Source of the DNA: Psychrobacillus vulpis
GTDB lineage: Bacteria; Bacillota; Bacilli; Bacillales_A; Planococcaceae
Direction of reading: 5' to 3'
DNA length: 46,694 nt
Assembly (NCBI RefSeq): GCF_006861825.1
Contig: NZ_VDGI01000003.1
Coordinates: forward strand, 1 to 46,694
Below are positions 33,894 to 43,341 of this stretch, piece by piece. Numbering within the stretch: position 1 is the first letter of the stretch; each line of letters starts with the position of its first letter. Position numbers and translations under genes: made by a program. Below the pieces are notes generated by a model that was not told the DNA's origin, did no database searches, and saw only the letters and a program-made list of their open reading frames with translations.

Positions 33894-34784
33894 ATGAAAG
33901 TAGGTTTAAGTACATACAGCCTAGTAAAAGAATTGAGAGAAGGAACAATGACAGTTTTGGATGTTATCCAATGGATTGCAGACAACGGAGGGGAACATAT
34001 GGAAATTGTTCCTTATGGCTTCACTGTTGTGGATAATGTGGAATTAGCTGATCAAATAAAGGCGAAAGCAGAATCTGTTGGAATAGAATTATCTGCGTAT
34101 TCTTTACCAGCAAATTTTGTACAAGAAACAGAAGAAGCGTTTGAGGAAGAAGTAACTCGTTTGAAGCAACATGTGGATATTGTGAACCGTTTAGGTATAA
34201 AAATTATGCGTCATGACGTTACAGCATTTACATTACAGCCTGAAGAAATGACGATTCACTACTTTGAGGAGCATTTCTCCAAATTCGTGAAAGGTAGTCA
34301 ATTAGTTGCGGACTATGCTGCGCAATTCGGAATTACTACTACGATTGAAAATCATGGCTTCAACGTTCAAACGAGTGATCGAGTACAACGAGTAATTCAC
34401 GCAGTGAATCGTGAGAACTTCAAAACAACTCTTGATGTAGGAAACTTCCTATGTATAGATGAAGATCCGCTTGTAGGTGTGAAGAAAAATATTAAGTATG
34501 CTGCAACAGTTCATTTTAAAGACTTTTATATCCGACCTTATTATGAAAACCCAGGTGACGGAGTATGGTTTAGAACGGTGAATGAAAACTATTTGCGCGG
34601 CGCTATTGTAGGACATGGAGATATCAATATTCGAGAAGTGATGAAATTAGTTAAAAACTCCGGTTACGATGGATACCTTACTGTTGAATTTGAAGGTATG
34701 GAAGATTGTAAAGTAGGTTCAAAAATTGGTATGGACAACGTAAGAAGATTTTGGGATGAAATAGAAATAAGAAAAGAGAATTAA
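33894..34784 (+). CDS. Sugar phosphate isomerase/epimerase-like TIM-barrel protein (1)
   Basis: A 296-residue xylose-isomerase-like TIM barrel. Metal-binding residues are recognisable at the ends of strands: E152 (TTIENHG), D181 (TTLDVGN), H207 (ATVHFKD) and E265 (LTVEFEG). Members act as isomerases, epimerases, dehydratases or, with Gfo/Idh/MocA partners, as enzymes that cleave 3-keto-glycosides. Here it is directly followed by such an oxidoreductase and a second barrel protein. The ATG at 33894 follows GAGGTG (a GTG at 33885 lies inside it). Exact reaction unknown; it is not close to any named isomerase I can recall. Confidence 0.75.
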   Translation: MKVGLSTYSLVKELREGTMTVLDVIQWIADNGGEHMEIVPYGFTVVDNVELADQIKAKAESVGIELSAYSLPANFVQETEEAFEEEVTRLKQHVDIVNRLGIKIMRHDVTAFTLQPEEMTIHYFEEHFSKFVKGSQLVADYAAQFGITTTIENHGFNVQTSDRVQRVIHAVNRENFKTTLDVGNFLCIDEDPLVGVKKNIKYAATVHFKDFYIRPYYENPGDGVWFRTVNENYLRGAIVGHGDINIREVMKLVKNSGYDGYLTVEFEGMEDCKVGSKIGMDNVRRFWDEIEIRKEN

Positions 34785-34806
34785 TGAGCTTAAAGGGGAT
34801 ATAACT

Positions 34807-35868
34807 TTGAAAAAACTAAAGGTTTGTATAATAGGAACAGGATCAATATCAGATTTTCATTTCAAGTCATATGCAAATAACCCAGACATTATCCTACACG
34901 GAATTTTCGATTATGTAACAGAAAGAGCTACGCAAAAAGCTGCTCAATATGGAGTTTCACATGTGTATCCAAGCTTAGATGAAGTATTTAAAGATCCACA
35001 GGTGGACGCAGTAAGCATTTGTACATGGAACAATACACATGCAGAAATCTCCATTGCAGCACTTAATAGTGGAAAACATGTACTTGTAGAAAAACCATTG
35101 TCTCTAAATGTGGAAGAAGCACTTAGAGTTCAAGAGGCTGTTGAAAAGTCCGGAAAAGTGTTACAAGTAGGCTTTGTGAGAAGATTTGCGACAAATACAA
35201 AAGTCTTAAAATCGTTTATTGATGCAGGTAAGTTAGGGGAAATTTACTATGCAAAAGCCTCATGTCTAAGACGTATTGGAAATCCAGGAGGATGGTTTGC
35301 TGATAAAGAAAGATCTGGCGGAGGGCCACTAATTGATTTAGGTGTTCACGTGATAGATATTTGTTGGTATTTAATGGGGCGACCAAAAGTAAAGTCGATT
35401 TCTGGAAATACTTATAGTAACCTGGGCAACAGAGGAAATGTAGAAAATTTAAGTTTTTATAAAGCGGCTGATTACGATAAATCCAAAAATACGGTAGAAG
35501 ATTTAGCTAATGCTCTTATTACCTTTGAAAATGGGGCTTCTCTTTTTGTAGATGTTTCATTCACTTTGCACGCCAAAAAAGATGAAATTAACGTGAAACT
35601 GTTTGGAACAGAGGGTGGGGCTGAGTTAGAGCCTGAATTGGTTATCGTTAGTGAAGAAAATAATACGATTTTAAATATACATCCTCAGATGGATCATTTA
35701 TCTTTTGATTTTGAAAAAGCATTTCAAAGTGAAATTGATTCATTTGTAAATAGCTGTTTAACGGGTGAGAAGCCAGTTGCTCCAATTGAAGATGGAGTGG
35801 AAATTATGAGGATGTTGGAAGGTATTTATGAAGCTGCGGAAAAAAAGTGTGAGGTGATTTTTTCTTAA
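34807..35868 (+). CDS. Gfo/Idh/MocA family NAD(P)-dependent oxidoreductase
   Basis: A 353-residue two-domain sugar oxidoreductase. The Rossmann domain has CIIGTGSISDFH (7-18) and the family EKP motif at 95-97 (K96 catalytic). The second domain has GGGPLIDLGVHVIDICW, with D177 and H181 in the catalytic positions. Substrates in the family are hexoses, inositols, amino sugars and glycosides, usually oxidised at a ring hydroxyl. The TTG at 34807 is used, with AAAGGGGAT upstream. Its stop overlaps the start of the next barrel gene by one base, so coupling is strong. Flanked on both sides by TIM-barrel proteins, it probably oxidises the imported sugar or glycoside. Confidence 0.85.
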   Translation: MKKLKVCIIGTGSISDFHFKSYANNPDIILHGIFDYVTERATQKAAQYGVSHVYPSLDEVFKDPQVDAVSICTWNNTHAEISIAALNSGKHVLVEKPLSLNVEEALRVQEAVEKSGKVLQVGFVRRFATNTKVLKSFIDAGKLGEIYYAKASCLRRIGNPGGWFADKERSGGGPLIDLGVHVIDICWYLMGRPKVKSISGNTYSNLGNRGNVENLSFYKAADYDKSKNTVEDLANALITFENGASLFVDVSFTLHAKKDEINVKLFGTEGGAELEPELVIVSEENNTILNIHPQMDHLSFDFEKAFQSEIDSFVNSCLTGEKPVAPIEDGVEIMRMLEGIYEAAEKKCEVIFS

Positions 35869-36761
35869 TGGGCTTACAAGTCAAATTATCGAACAAAATT
35901 GGTGTAATTGTAGATAGTCTAAGATTGCCACTTTATGAAGGTTTAAAAAAAGCGAAGGAAATAGGAGCAGACGGTGTTCAGATCTATGCAGTAGATGGGG
36001 GAATGGCACCGGAAAATATGAGCCCTATGACACGAAAAGAGTTAAGAAATTACCTAGATTCAATAGGATTAGAAATTTCAGCACTTTGTGGCGATTTAGG
36101 AGGACGTGGCTTTCAGGATGCTGCTCTCAATGAAGAAAAGGTTGAAAAATCGAAACGTATTCTAGACTTAGCAGTAGATTTAGGAACAAATATAGTTACT
36201 ACCCATATTGGAATAATACCTGAAAATCAAAATAGCAAGATCTACGAGTCAATGCAAATTGCATGCGAGGAACTAGGTGTATATGCGAAAAGACTAGATG
36301 CATTTTTTGCGATTGAAACAGGTCCTGAAACAGCTAATAGATTAAAAACATTTTTGGACAGTCTTACCACAAACGGTGTTTCTGTTAACTTTGATCCGGC
36401 TAATATGGTAATGGTGACAGGAGATGATCCGGTAGAAGGGGTAAAACTACTTAAGGATTACATTGTCCATACACATGTAAAAGATGGTATTCAAATAAAA
36501 GCTGTTGATCCTCGAGATGTTTATGGATACTTAGGATATGGTGGAGGAGTAGACCATGCTAAAATTGCTGAAATGGTTTCCTCTGGTGAATATTTTCGAG
36601 AAATGCCATTGGGGAAAGGGCAAGTGGATTTCACGAACTACTTCGATGCGTTGAAAGAAATAAATTATCGTGGATATTTAACGATTGAGCGGGAAGTAAA
36701 TCTTGATCCAGTCAAAGACATTACAGATGCGGTGCACTATATTCAGAAGTTTAAAAACTAG
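35868..36761 (+). CDS. Sugar phosphate isomerase/epimerase-like TIM-barrel protein (2)
   Basis: A 297-residue barrel protein distantly related to the gene at 33894. The metal residues are E150 (FAIETGPE), D176 (VNFDPAN), H203 (VHTHVKD) and E274 (LTIEREV). A Gly-rich loop YLGYGGGVDH (221-230) and PLGKGQVDFTNYF (247-259) are typical of the family. The start shares one base with the stop of the oxidoreductase. Two divergent barrels around one dehydrogenase suggest consecutive steps, for example elimination and then hydration or isomerisation. Specific function not recognised. Confidence 0.75.
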   Translation: MGLQVKLSNKIGVIVDSLRLPLYEGLKKAKEIGADGVQIYAVDGGMAPENMSPMTRKELRNYLDSIGLEISALCGDLGGRGFQDAALNEEKVEKSKRILDLAVDLGTNIVTTHIGIIPENQNSKIYESMQIACEELGVYAKRLDAFFAIETGPETANRLKTFLDSLTTNGVSVNFDPANMVMVTGDDPVEGVKLLKDYIVHTHVKDGIQIKAVDPRDVYGYLGYGGGVDHAKIAEMVSSGEYFREMPLGKGQVDFTNYFDALKEINYRGYLTIEREVNLDPVKDITDAVHYIQKFKN

Positions 36762-36800
36762 TCAGGTTTATAACAAAATCTATTTCCTAGGAATGACTGT

Positions 36801-36830
36801 AGCCTATCTGTGAGAAATCCAGTATAGGCT
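36801..36830 (+). terminator. Weak hairpin after the transporter/oxidoreductase operon
   Basis: AGCCTAT pairs with ATAGGCT around a 16-base loop, followed by a T/C-rich tail. Termination is plausible but weak. Confidence 0.45.
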
Positions 36831-36940
36831 TCTCCTTATAGATTTATAAATGGATGTGCTTTATTATAAAATTAGCATGCCATTAATAATTGAAAAGATA
36901 AATTATTTCATGCGTTTAGGTATGTAAATAATGCTTGGTT

Positions 36941-36959
36941 GATTAGTAATAAACTAATC
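36941..36959. promoter_or_regulatory. Candidate ROK-repressor operator
   Basis: A perfect inverted repeat GATTAGT-N5-ACTAATC lies 21 bases before the ROK gene. TTAGT...ACTAA half-sites are typical of XylR/NagC-type ROK repressors, so autoregulation is likely. Confidence 0.55.
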
Positions 36960-36980
36960 TCCAAAAAAGAAGGTTAATTG

Positions 36981-38135
36981 ATGGAAAAACAAGACCAAAT
37001 CTTAATGAAAAAACAAAATAAAACGTACGTACTTGAATTAATCAAAAATATGGCGCCTATTTCTAGAATGCAAATTTCAAAAAATACGAAAATGAGTCCT
37101 ACATCTATTACTCGAATTGTTGGTGAGTTGCAGGAACAAGGGTTTGTTAAGGAAACCAAATTAGTTACTTCCGGTGTTGGGAGAAAGGCTACCTTACTTG
37201 ATGTATGTGGTGATGTCTTATTCACTATCGGGGTAGAATTGGATAAAGCTGTTTTAAAAATTGGCATTGTGAATTATGTAGGTGGAATGATTGATTTGCA
37301 AACCTATGTAAGAAACCCACTAGAGTCATATGAAGAAACAGTTCAAAATATTAATGATAAAGTGAAAAATATTATTGAACAAAATGCAATTCCTGTGGGA
37401 AAAATTATTGGATTAGCGGTAGGACTTCCGGGTTCTATTGATTATGAGAATGGTATTGTGAGAGTTGCAGAGCAACTAAGATGGAAAGATGTTCATCTTG
37501 TACGTGATTTAAGTAAGTTAACGTCATTAAATGTTGTGATAGATAATGAATTAAAAATGAAAATTATTGCTGAAAACACGGTAGGGAAAGCGAAGGATTC
37601 GAAAAGTTCCATCTTAGTTGGTATTGGTTCGGGTATTGGTTCAGCAATTCTTCTAAATGGGGAAGTGCATCGTGGAGAATCTAATAATGCTGGAGAAATT
37701 GGTCACACAGTTATAGATCCAAATGGAAATGTATGTAGTTGTGGAAAATTCGGGTGCTTATGCACATATATTTCAGAAGGGGCTATACTTGCTGATGCGA
37801 AGAAAATGAAGGACATTTCTTCAATAGATGAAGTGTTCGTAGCGTTTAGAGATGGAGAATCGTGGGCGCTTAATATTTTGGATCGTACAGCGACTTATAT
37901 TGCCCTGGCTATAAGCAATCTTGCGTGTTTATACGAACCTGAATGCATTATATTAAGCGGAAACTTAATCGATAAAATGCCCGAAATGAAACAACAAATT
38001 GAAGAAAAATGTGAAAGGTATATGTGGGAACCAATTAAAAAGAACTTACATATTGTCCATTCTAGTTTAGGTAGTCAAGGTGTTGTCCTTGGAGCGGCAA
38101 TCCAAGCGCAAAATTCGTTATTTGATATAAATTAA
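36981..38135 (+). CDS. ROK family transcriptional repressor
   Basis: A 384-residue repressor. An N-terminal winged helix spans about 10-75 (QISKNTKMSPTSITRIVGEL, GRKATLLD). The ROK sugar-binding domain contains GLAVGLPGSIDYENG and GIGSGIGSAIL. The zinc site is GH (241-242) with C252, C254 and C259 in CSCGKFGC. The next conserved residue, normally Glu in GCLE, is Cys261 here. The presence of the DNA-binding arm makes it a regulator rather than a kinase. The ATG at 36981 follows AGAAGG. It stands between the transporter/oxidoreductase genes and the kinase-nagA-nagB genes and is the natural regulator of both, probably induced by an amino sugar or its phosphate. Confidence 0.88.
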   Translation: MEKQDQILMKKQNKTYVLELIKNMAPISRMQISKNTKMSPTSITRIVGELQEQGFVKETKLVTSGVGRKATLLDVCGDVLFTIGVELDKAVLKIGIVNYVGGMIDLQTYVRNPLESYEETVQNINDKVKNIIEQNAIPVGKIIGLAVGLPGSIDYENGIVRVAEQLRWKDVHLVRDLSKLTSLNVVIDNELKMKIIAENTVGKAKDSKSSILVGIGSGIGSAILLNGEVHRGESNNAGEIGHTVIDPNGNVCSCGKFGCLCTYISEGAILADAKKMKDISSIDEVFVAFRDGESWALNILDRTATYIALAISNLACLYEPECIILSGNLIDKMPEMKQQIEEKCERYMWEPIKKNLHIVHSSLGSQGVVLGAAIQAQNSLFDIN

Positions 38136-38228
38136 AGATAAAAGATAATCGAAGTTGGAACAATCGAGGAACAATTGACCCTTGTATAAGTTTCCGTGTG
38201 GTTTCAGTGTATATAGGAAAAAAAGTAA

Positions 38229-38275
38229 GGGTGACTCAAAAAAGTAGTTTAAAACAACTTTTTAGATCATCCTAT
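38229..38275 (+). terminator. Terminator after the ROK gene
   Basis: GGGTGACTCAAAAAAGT pairs imperfectly with ACTTTTTAGATCATCC around TTTAAAAC, followed by ATTTTATTT. Confidence 0.6.
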
Positions 38276-38323
38276 TTTATTTGGGATAAGTAGGAAAGGA
38301 TTTTTTGGAATGGAGATGGGGAC

Positions 38324-39328
38324 ATGTACGTATTAGGAATTGATGGTGGTGGCACAACAACTTCTGCTGTAATTGCTGATGAGAATGGGAACATTTATAG
38401 CCAACTTATAGTTGGACGAAGTAATCCAACTGCAATGACAAAGCAAGAATTTGAGAAAGTAATACAAGATGTACTTCTCAACATTCAAAGTCAAAATCCG
38501 AATGTATTTAATGAGCTTTCCTGTTGTTACGCTGGTATGGCTGGTGTTGGAGAAGGTAACTATGAAGGAATGCTTCAGCATGCACTACAGCGATATTTGC
38601 CATCAAAGACAGAGATATTAATAGCAAATGACGCAGTTAATGCCTTATATTCAGGAACATTAGGAAGTGAAGGAATTGTTCAAATTGCTGGGACTGGTGC
38701 TATAACGGTAGGTATTAACGAGCAACATGAATTATTTCGTACTGCAGGATGGGGATATATATTTGATGACGAGGGTAGCGGTTACGATTTAGGGATAGGG
38801 GTAATAAAAGCTGTATTTAAAGCATTCGATGGACGAGGCTTAGCCACTTCATTGACTAACAGATTGATAAGTCATTTTAATGTTAGTTCAGTTCCAGACA
38901 TAATTGAAAAAGTTTATGGTGGTGAACATCCCCGTTCGATTATTGCTCCATTGAGTGTTTATGCAGTGGAAGAAGCCTTAAATAACGACGTAATGGCACA
39001 ATTAATCATTCAAAAAGCTTGCGAAGATTTATTCATATCTATTAAAGCTTGTCATAGCAAAATGAAACTAAAAGATAAAGAAACAATGGTTGTTTTATCG
39101 GGTGGGGTATTTTTAGAAGCAGATTTGTTTATTCCGAAATTAGAGAAGTTAGCGAAGATATCACAGTTAAATATTTCATTTATGAAGCCGCTTATTCCAC
39201 CAGCTGGAGGCGCAATCATTGCTGGATTAATTTCTTTAAAAGCACCAATTAGCTCCGTATTTGTAAGAAAATTTAATGAACAATACAAAAGCAGTCACCA
39301 AATGAAGAAAGTTCGACAAGGTGGATAA
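38324..39328 (+). CDS. BadF/MurK-type amino-sugar kinase
   Basis: A 334-residue ASKHA-fold ATPase of the BadF/BadG/BcrA/BcrD family, to which eukaryotic GlcNAc kinase and clostridial MurK (a MurNAc/GlcNAc kinase) belong. The phosphate loop is IDGGGTTTSAVIAD (6-19). A second is IAGTGAITVG (about 120-129), followed by GWGYIFDDEGSGYDLG, the substrate and metal region. A C-terminal LSGGVFLEADLF holds the adenosine contact. Being followed directly by nagA and nagB indicates a GlcNAc (or MurNAc) 6-kinase. The ATG at 38324 follows GGAGATGGGG. There is no MurQ etherase in the window, so GlcNAc is the simpler substrate. Confidence 0.8.
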   Translation: MYVLGIDGGGTTTSAVIADENGNIYSQLIVGRSNPTAMTKQEFEKVIQDVLLNIQSQNPNVFNELSCCYAGMAGVGEGNYEGMLQHALQRYLPSKTEILIANDAVNALYSGTLGSEGIVQIAGTGAITVGINEQHELFRTAGWGYIFDDEGSGYDLGIGVIKAVFKAFDGRGLATSLTNRLISHFNVSSVPDIIEKVYGGEHPRSIIAPLSVYAVEEALNNDVMAQLIIQKACEDLFISIKACHSKMKLKDKETMVVLSGGVFLEADLFIPKLEKLAKISQLNISFMKPLIPPAGGAIIAGLISLKAPISSVFVRKFNEQYKSSHQMKKVRQGG

Positions 39329-39329
39329 A

Positions 39330-40487
39330 GTGACTGAAATTTTGATACAAAATATTCGAATTGCTTTAGAAAATGGTCAATTAATGAATGGGGACATCTT
39401 AATTAGAAACGGTAAGATTGCTCAAATTACTGAGGAATCCTTTCCAAATTATCGGGGAAAGACATTGAATGGGCAATCGTTATTAGCACTTCCAGGTTTT
39501 ATTGATATCCATATCCATGGTGCTATGGGTGCAGATTTTATGGATGGAGAAAAGGAAGCTACCAATAGAATTGCGGAGTATCTGCCTAAGGAAGGGACGA
39601 CCTCTTTCTTAATGACAACAATGACACAAGCACCTGAAAATATTCAAAAAGCAATTAAAGTAAACATGAAACTTCTAACAGAATCTAAAGGAGCTGAAAT
39701 GCTCGGCATACATTTAGAAGGACCTTTTATTAATAAAGAGTTTGCAGGTGCGCAGCCCTTAGATTATATATGTAACCCATCAAAGTCCGTCATTGAAAAA
39801 TGGTTTGGAGAACAGTTAGAACATTTGAAAATAGTAACATTAGCACCCGAAAAAGATACAAATTATGATGTTACGCGCTATTTATCCAATCATGGCATTA
39901 TAGTTTCAGCAGGTCATACAAAAGCAACATCATTAGAGATTACTGAAGCGATGCAGAATGGACTGACACAATTAACGCATTATGCGAATGCTATGAGTGG
40001 ACTCCATCACCGTGAAATTGGTGTTGTTGGTGCAGGACTTTTAAACGAAAACCTTTTGTGTGAAGTGATTGCAGATGGTATTCACCTCTCCGATGATATG
40101 TTGACGCTTATTTATAAAATCATCGGTGCAGATCGAATGATATTGATTACAGATTCAATGCGTGCAAAAGGTTTGTCTGATGGTGAATTTACGTTAGGAA
40201 ACCAAAAGGTGAGAGTAACAGGAAATGAAGCAAGATTGGAAAATGGTACACTGGCAGGCAGTGTTTTAAAGATGAATGATGCATTAAAAAGAATATCTCG
40301 ATTGGTAAATGCACCAATAGTAGATTTAATGAAAATGTCCTCATCAAATGCTGCGCATTGCTTGGGCATTTTCGAGCGTAAAGGAAGCTTGAAAGTCGGT
40401 AAGGATGCAGACATTGTCCTTTTAAATAATGAATTTGAAGTAATTTATACATTTTGTAAAGGGAAGTTAGTTTACTCTGCAAATTAA
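39330..40487 (+). CDS. nagA: N-acetylglucosamine-6-phosphate deacetylase
   Basis: A 385-residue amidohydrolase that converts GlcNAc-6-P to GlcN-6-P and acetate. The metal and catalytic residues are recognisable: H61/H63 (DIHIHGA), E130 (HLEGPF), H196 (SAGHT), H217 (LTHYANAM) and D275 (ITDSM). Length matches NagA (about 385-395). The GTG at 39330 is preferred because AAGGTGG lies 5 bases upstream; a GTG at 39321 in the same frame is inside that site. It begins 1 base after the kinase stop and is followed by nagB after 24 bases, so the three are one operon. Confidence 0.95.
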   Translation: MTEILIQNIRIALENGQLMNGDILIRNGKIAQITEESFPNYRGKTLNGQSLLALPGFIDIHIHGAMGADFMDGEKEATNRIAEYLPKEGTTSFLMTTMTQAPENIQKAIKVNMKLLTESKGAEMLGIHLEGPFINKEFAGAQPLDYICNPSKSVIEKWFGEQLEHLKIVTLAPEKDTNYDVTRYLSNHGIIVSAGHTKATSLEITEAMQNGLTQLTHYANAMSGLHHREIGVVGAGLLNENLLCEVIADGIHLSDDMLTLIYKIIGADRMILITDSMRAKGLSDGEFTLGNQKVRVTGNEARLENGTLAGSVLKMNDALKRISRLVNAPIVDLMKMSSSNAAHCLGIFERKGSLKVGKDADIVLLNNEFEVIYTFCKGKLVYSAN

Positions 40488-40511
40488 AAAAAGAAAGGTT
40501 TGCGAGCTAAA

Positions 40512-41243
40512 ATGATTGAACAGGAGACGGTAAAGTGGATTAAAGTGGGCTCATATGAAGAAATGAGTAAGATTGCAAGCTCAATTTTTGTAAAACAATT
40601 ACAAAACAAATCTAATAGTGTATTAGGTTTTGCTACTGGAGGTAGCCCTGTTGGCTTTTATAAGGAAATTGTGAAAAGCTATCAAGAGGGGAAAATTTCA
40701 TTTGAAGAAGTGACGTCATTTAACTTAGATGAATATGTTGGTATTCCTTCTAGTAGCCCTGCTAGTTATGCTACTTATATGATAGAAAATCTATTTCAGC
40801 ATGTGGACGTACCAAAAGAAAGCTACCACCTGCCAAATGGTAATGCAATTAATCTAGAAGAGGAATGTTTAAGATATGATAAAAGCATTGAAGCAGCGGG
40901 TGGTATTGATTTACAGTTGTTAGGAATAGGGGTAAACGGGCATATTGCTTTTAATGAGCCTGGAATTCCATTCACATCCTTAACGAATATAGTAGATCTT
41001 GCAGAATCGACACGTATAGAAAATGCTCGGTATTTTGAAAATCTAGAGGATGTACCGACACAAGCAATTACAATGGGGATTCAATCGATTATGAATGCTA
41101 AAAAAATTGTACTAATCGCCTTCGGAGATAAAAAAGTAGCAGCGATAGAGCGGTTATACAGAGGTACCATTACTGAAGATTTTCCAGCAAGTCAATTGCT
41201 AAAGCATTCGAATCTTACAGTTATTTACGGTAGTGAAGGATAA
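40512..41243 (+). CDS. nagB: Glucosamine-6-phosphate deaminase
   Basis: A 243-residue enzyme that converts GlcN-6-P to fructose-6-P and ammonia, joining amino-sugar breakdown to glycolysis. Conserved parts are [15 protein letters not shown] (38-52), NLDEY with D73 (catalytic) and [11 protein letters not shown] with H144 and E149. Length fits the Gram-positive form, which lacks the allosteric C-terminal part of the E. coli enzyme. The ATG at 40512 is chosen; the TTG at 40500 lies directly next to AAAGAAAGG. Last gene of the amino-sugar block; no terminator is evident in the 128 bases before kbl. Confidence 0.95.
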   Translation: MIEQETVKWIKVGSYEEMSKIASSIFVKQLQNKSNSVLGFATGGSPVGFYKEIVKSYQEGKISFEEVTSFNLDEYVGIPSSSPASYATYMIENLFQHVDVPKESYHLPNGNAINLEEECLRYDKSIEAAGGIDLQLLGIGVNGHIAFNEPGIPFTSLTNIVDLAESTRIENARYFENLEDVPTQAITMGIQSIMNAKKIVLIAFGDKKVAAIERLYRGTITEDFPASQLLKHSNLTVIYGSEG

Positions 41244-41371
41244 GAAAAAATACTATACTATGTACAAGAACACTGAATACGTCTGGAACTAGTATATACA
41301 CAGAAGCTTACTCTTTTAAGAGGATTCATGCTAAACTAGAAAAGACTATTTCGCTTGAAAGGAAGATGACC

Positions 41372-42562
41372 TTGTCAAACGTATTAAACAATTTTTTAAC
41401 AGAAAACCTAAACGATCTTAAAAGCCAAGGATTGTATAACGAAATCGATCCAGTAGAAGGAGCGAATGGTGCGAAGATTCAAGTTCGTGGTTCTGAACTT
41501 ATTAACTTATCTTCTAATAACTATTTAGGCCTTGCAACGAATCCAGAACTTAAACAAATTGCAAAAGACGCAGTGGACAAGTATGGAGTTGGAGCTGGAG
41601 CGGTTCGTACTATTAACGGAACATTAGACCTTCACGTTAAATTAGAACAAAAACTAGCAGAGTTCAAAGGAACAGAAGCTGCGATTTCTTATCAATCAGG
41701 TTTCAACTGTAATATGGCAGCAATTTCTGCTGTAATGGATAAAAACGATGCGATTTTATCAGATCAATTAAACCACGCGTCCATTATTGATGGTTGCCGA
41801 TTATCAAAAGCAAAAATCATTCCATTTAATCACTCGGATATGGAAGATTTACGTGCAAAAGCTAAACAAGCAACAGAATCTGGTTTATACAATAAAGTAA
41901 TGGTTATTACAGACGGTGTATTCTCTATGGATGGAGATATTGCAAAGCTTCCAGAAATCGTAGAAATCGCAAAAGAGTTTGACTTAATCACGTATGTAGA
42001 TGACGCTCATGGTTCTGGCGTAACTGGTAAAGGAAAAGGAACAGTGAAGCACTTCGGCTTGGAAAAAGAAATCGACTTCCAAATCGGTACTTTATCGAAA
42101 GCAATCGGTGTTGTAGGTGGATACGTAGCAGGGAAGAAGGACTTAATCGACTGGCTAAAAGTTCGCTCACGTCCGTTCTTATTCTCGACTGCATTACCAC
42201 CAGGAGATGTAGCAGCCATCACTGCAGCAGTTCAAATGATCATCGATTCAACTGAGCTTCACGATAAGCTTTGGGAAAACGGGGACTATTTAAAAGCAGG
42301 ATTATCAAAGCTTGGTTTCGATATCGGTGCATCCGAAACACCAATCACTCCATGTATTATCGGAGATGAAAAGCTAACACAACAATTCTCTAAACGACTT
42401 TTTGAAGAGGGCGTATACGCAAAATCAATCGTCTTCCCTACAGTACCAAAAGGCACTGGCCGCGTTCGCAACATGCCAACAGCCTCACATACAAAAGAAA
42501 TGCTAGACGATGCCTTAGCTATTTACGAGAAAGTTGGTAAAGAGCTTGGGGTAATTAACTAA
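41372..42562 (+). CDS. kbl: Glycine C-acetyltransferase (2-amino-3-ketobutyrate CoA ligase)
   Basis: A 396-residue PLP enzyme that splits 2-amino-3-oxobutyrate with CoA into glycine and acetyl-CoA, the second step of threonine breakdown. The PLP lysine is K243 ([12 protein letters not shown]). D210/H213 (YVDDAHGSG) and LSSNNYLGL (47-55) are typical of alpha-oxoamine synthases. The TTG at 41372 is chosen since AAAGGAAG ends 6 bases before it; an ATG at 41366 would touch that site. The partner threonine dehydrogenase gene lies 2.6 kb downstream instead of adjacent. Followed by a strong terminator. Confidence 0.92.
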   Translation: MSNVLNNFLTENLNDLKSQGLYNEIDPVEGANGAKIQVRGSELINLSSNNYLGLATNPELKQIAKDAVDKYGVGAGAVRTINGTLDLHVKLEQKLAEFKGTEAAISYQSGFNCNMAAISAVMDKNDAILSDQLNHASIIDGCRLSKAKIIPFNHSDMEDLRAKAKQATESGLYNKVMVITDGVFSMDGDIAKLPEIVEIAKEFDLITYVDDAHGSGVTGKGKGTVKHFGLEKEIDFQIGTLSKAIGVVGGYVAGKKDLIDWLKVRSRPFLFSTALPPGDVAAITAAVQMIIDSTELHDKLWENGDYLKAGLSKLGFDIGASETPITPCIIGDEKLTQQFSKRLFEEGVYAKSIVFPTVPKGTGRVRNMPTASHTKEMLDDALAIYEKVGKELGVIN

Positions 42563-42565
42563 AAG

Positions 42566-42605
42566 AAACATCCGAAGTCCATAGTGGCTTCGGATGTTTT
42601 TTTAC
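42566..42605 (+). terminator. kbl terminator
   Basis: A perfect 12-bp stem AAACATCCGAAG/CTTCGGATGTTT is followed by a T-run. Confidence 0.92.
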
Positions 42606-42705
42606 AATTGAGCAGCTAAAATTAATAAGTGCTAGTAAATCGAAAGGGATTTTTATCTCTTTTATTGAATTAATATAGAACAGAAAAAATCCATTTAATT
42701 GTTAA

Positions 42706-42736
42706 AGAGCGGAGTCTGATGAACTCTGCTTTTTTA
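42706..42736 (+). terminator. Orphan terminator before the second sigma gene
   Basis: AGCGGAGT pairs with ACTCTGCT (one mismatch), followed by six or more Ts. It lies 140 bases past kbl with no gene of its own, perhaps a leftover from an earlier arrangement. Confidence 0.6.
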
Positions 42737-42810
42737 ATTGGGAAATATTATTGTAACTTTTTTATTACTACAAACGAATAATAGTTGAATACAAAATTGG
42801 AGGGAGACAT

Positions 42811-43341
42811 TTGTTTGATTTTGAGGGAAGTATCAGTGAAATCTATAAAAATCATTATTTGGATGTTTACAGGTTCCTTATTTGTTTTTCAGGAGATCAA
42901 AGTGATGCGGAGGATATGACCCAAGAGGTATTTATACGTGTTCTGAACAACATATCCCTCTACAATAGTAGCTACAATTTAAAGACTTGGATATTTGCAA
43001 TAGCAAAACATGTAGCTGTAGATCACTACAGGAAGAAAAGATTTACCACATTTTTTAAAGATGGTTTTTTTAATCAGCTAATATCAACAGACAAGGGACC
43101 AAATGAACTAATGGAACAAAGTGAAATGAAGAAATTAGTACATGAAGCAATTTCGATGTTAAAGCCTAATTATAGGATGGTTGTCATACTTAGAGGTATA
43201 AATGAATTTTCTATTAAAGATACTTCCCAAATTCTTCAATGTAGTGAATCAAAAGTTAAAGTAGATTACCACAGAGCATTAAAAATTTTGAAGAATAAAT
43301 TGTTTTTAGATGCAAAGGAGGTAGTAGGAAATGCAAACTGA
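42811..43341 (+). CDS. ECF-type RNA polymerase sigma factor (second)
   Basis: A 176-residue ECF sigma factor. Region 2 covers about 10-80 (YRFLICFSGDQSDAEDMTQEVFIRVL, LKTWIFAIAKHVAVDHYRKK). Region 4 covers about 110-165 (SMLKPNYRMVVILRGINEFSIKDTSQIL, SESKVKVDYHRALKILK). The TTG at 42811 follows GGAGGGA. Its gene overlaps the next one, which encodes a membrane protein with a cytoplasmic N-terminal arm, the usual anti-sigma layout. It is only distantly similar to the sigma factor at 6176. The regulated promoters and signal are unknown; the SpoIIP-like domain of the partner points to the cell wall. Confidence 0.88.
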   Translation: MFDFEGSISEIYKNHYLDVYRFLICFSGDQSDAEDMTQEVFIRVLNNISLYNSSYNLKTWIFAIAKHVAVDHYRKKRFTTFFKDGFFNQLISTDKGPNELMEQSEMKKLVHEAISMLKPNYRMVVILRGINEFSIKDTSQILQCSESKVKVDYHRALKILKNKLFLDAKEVVGNAN

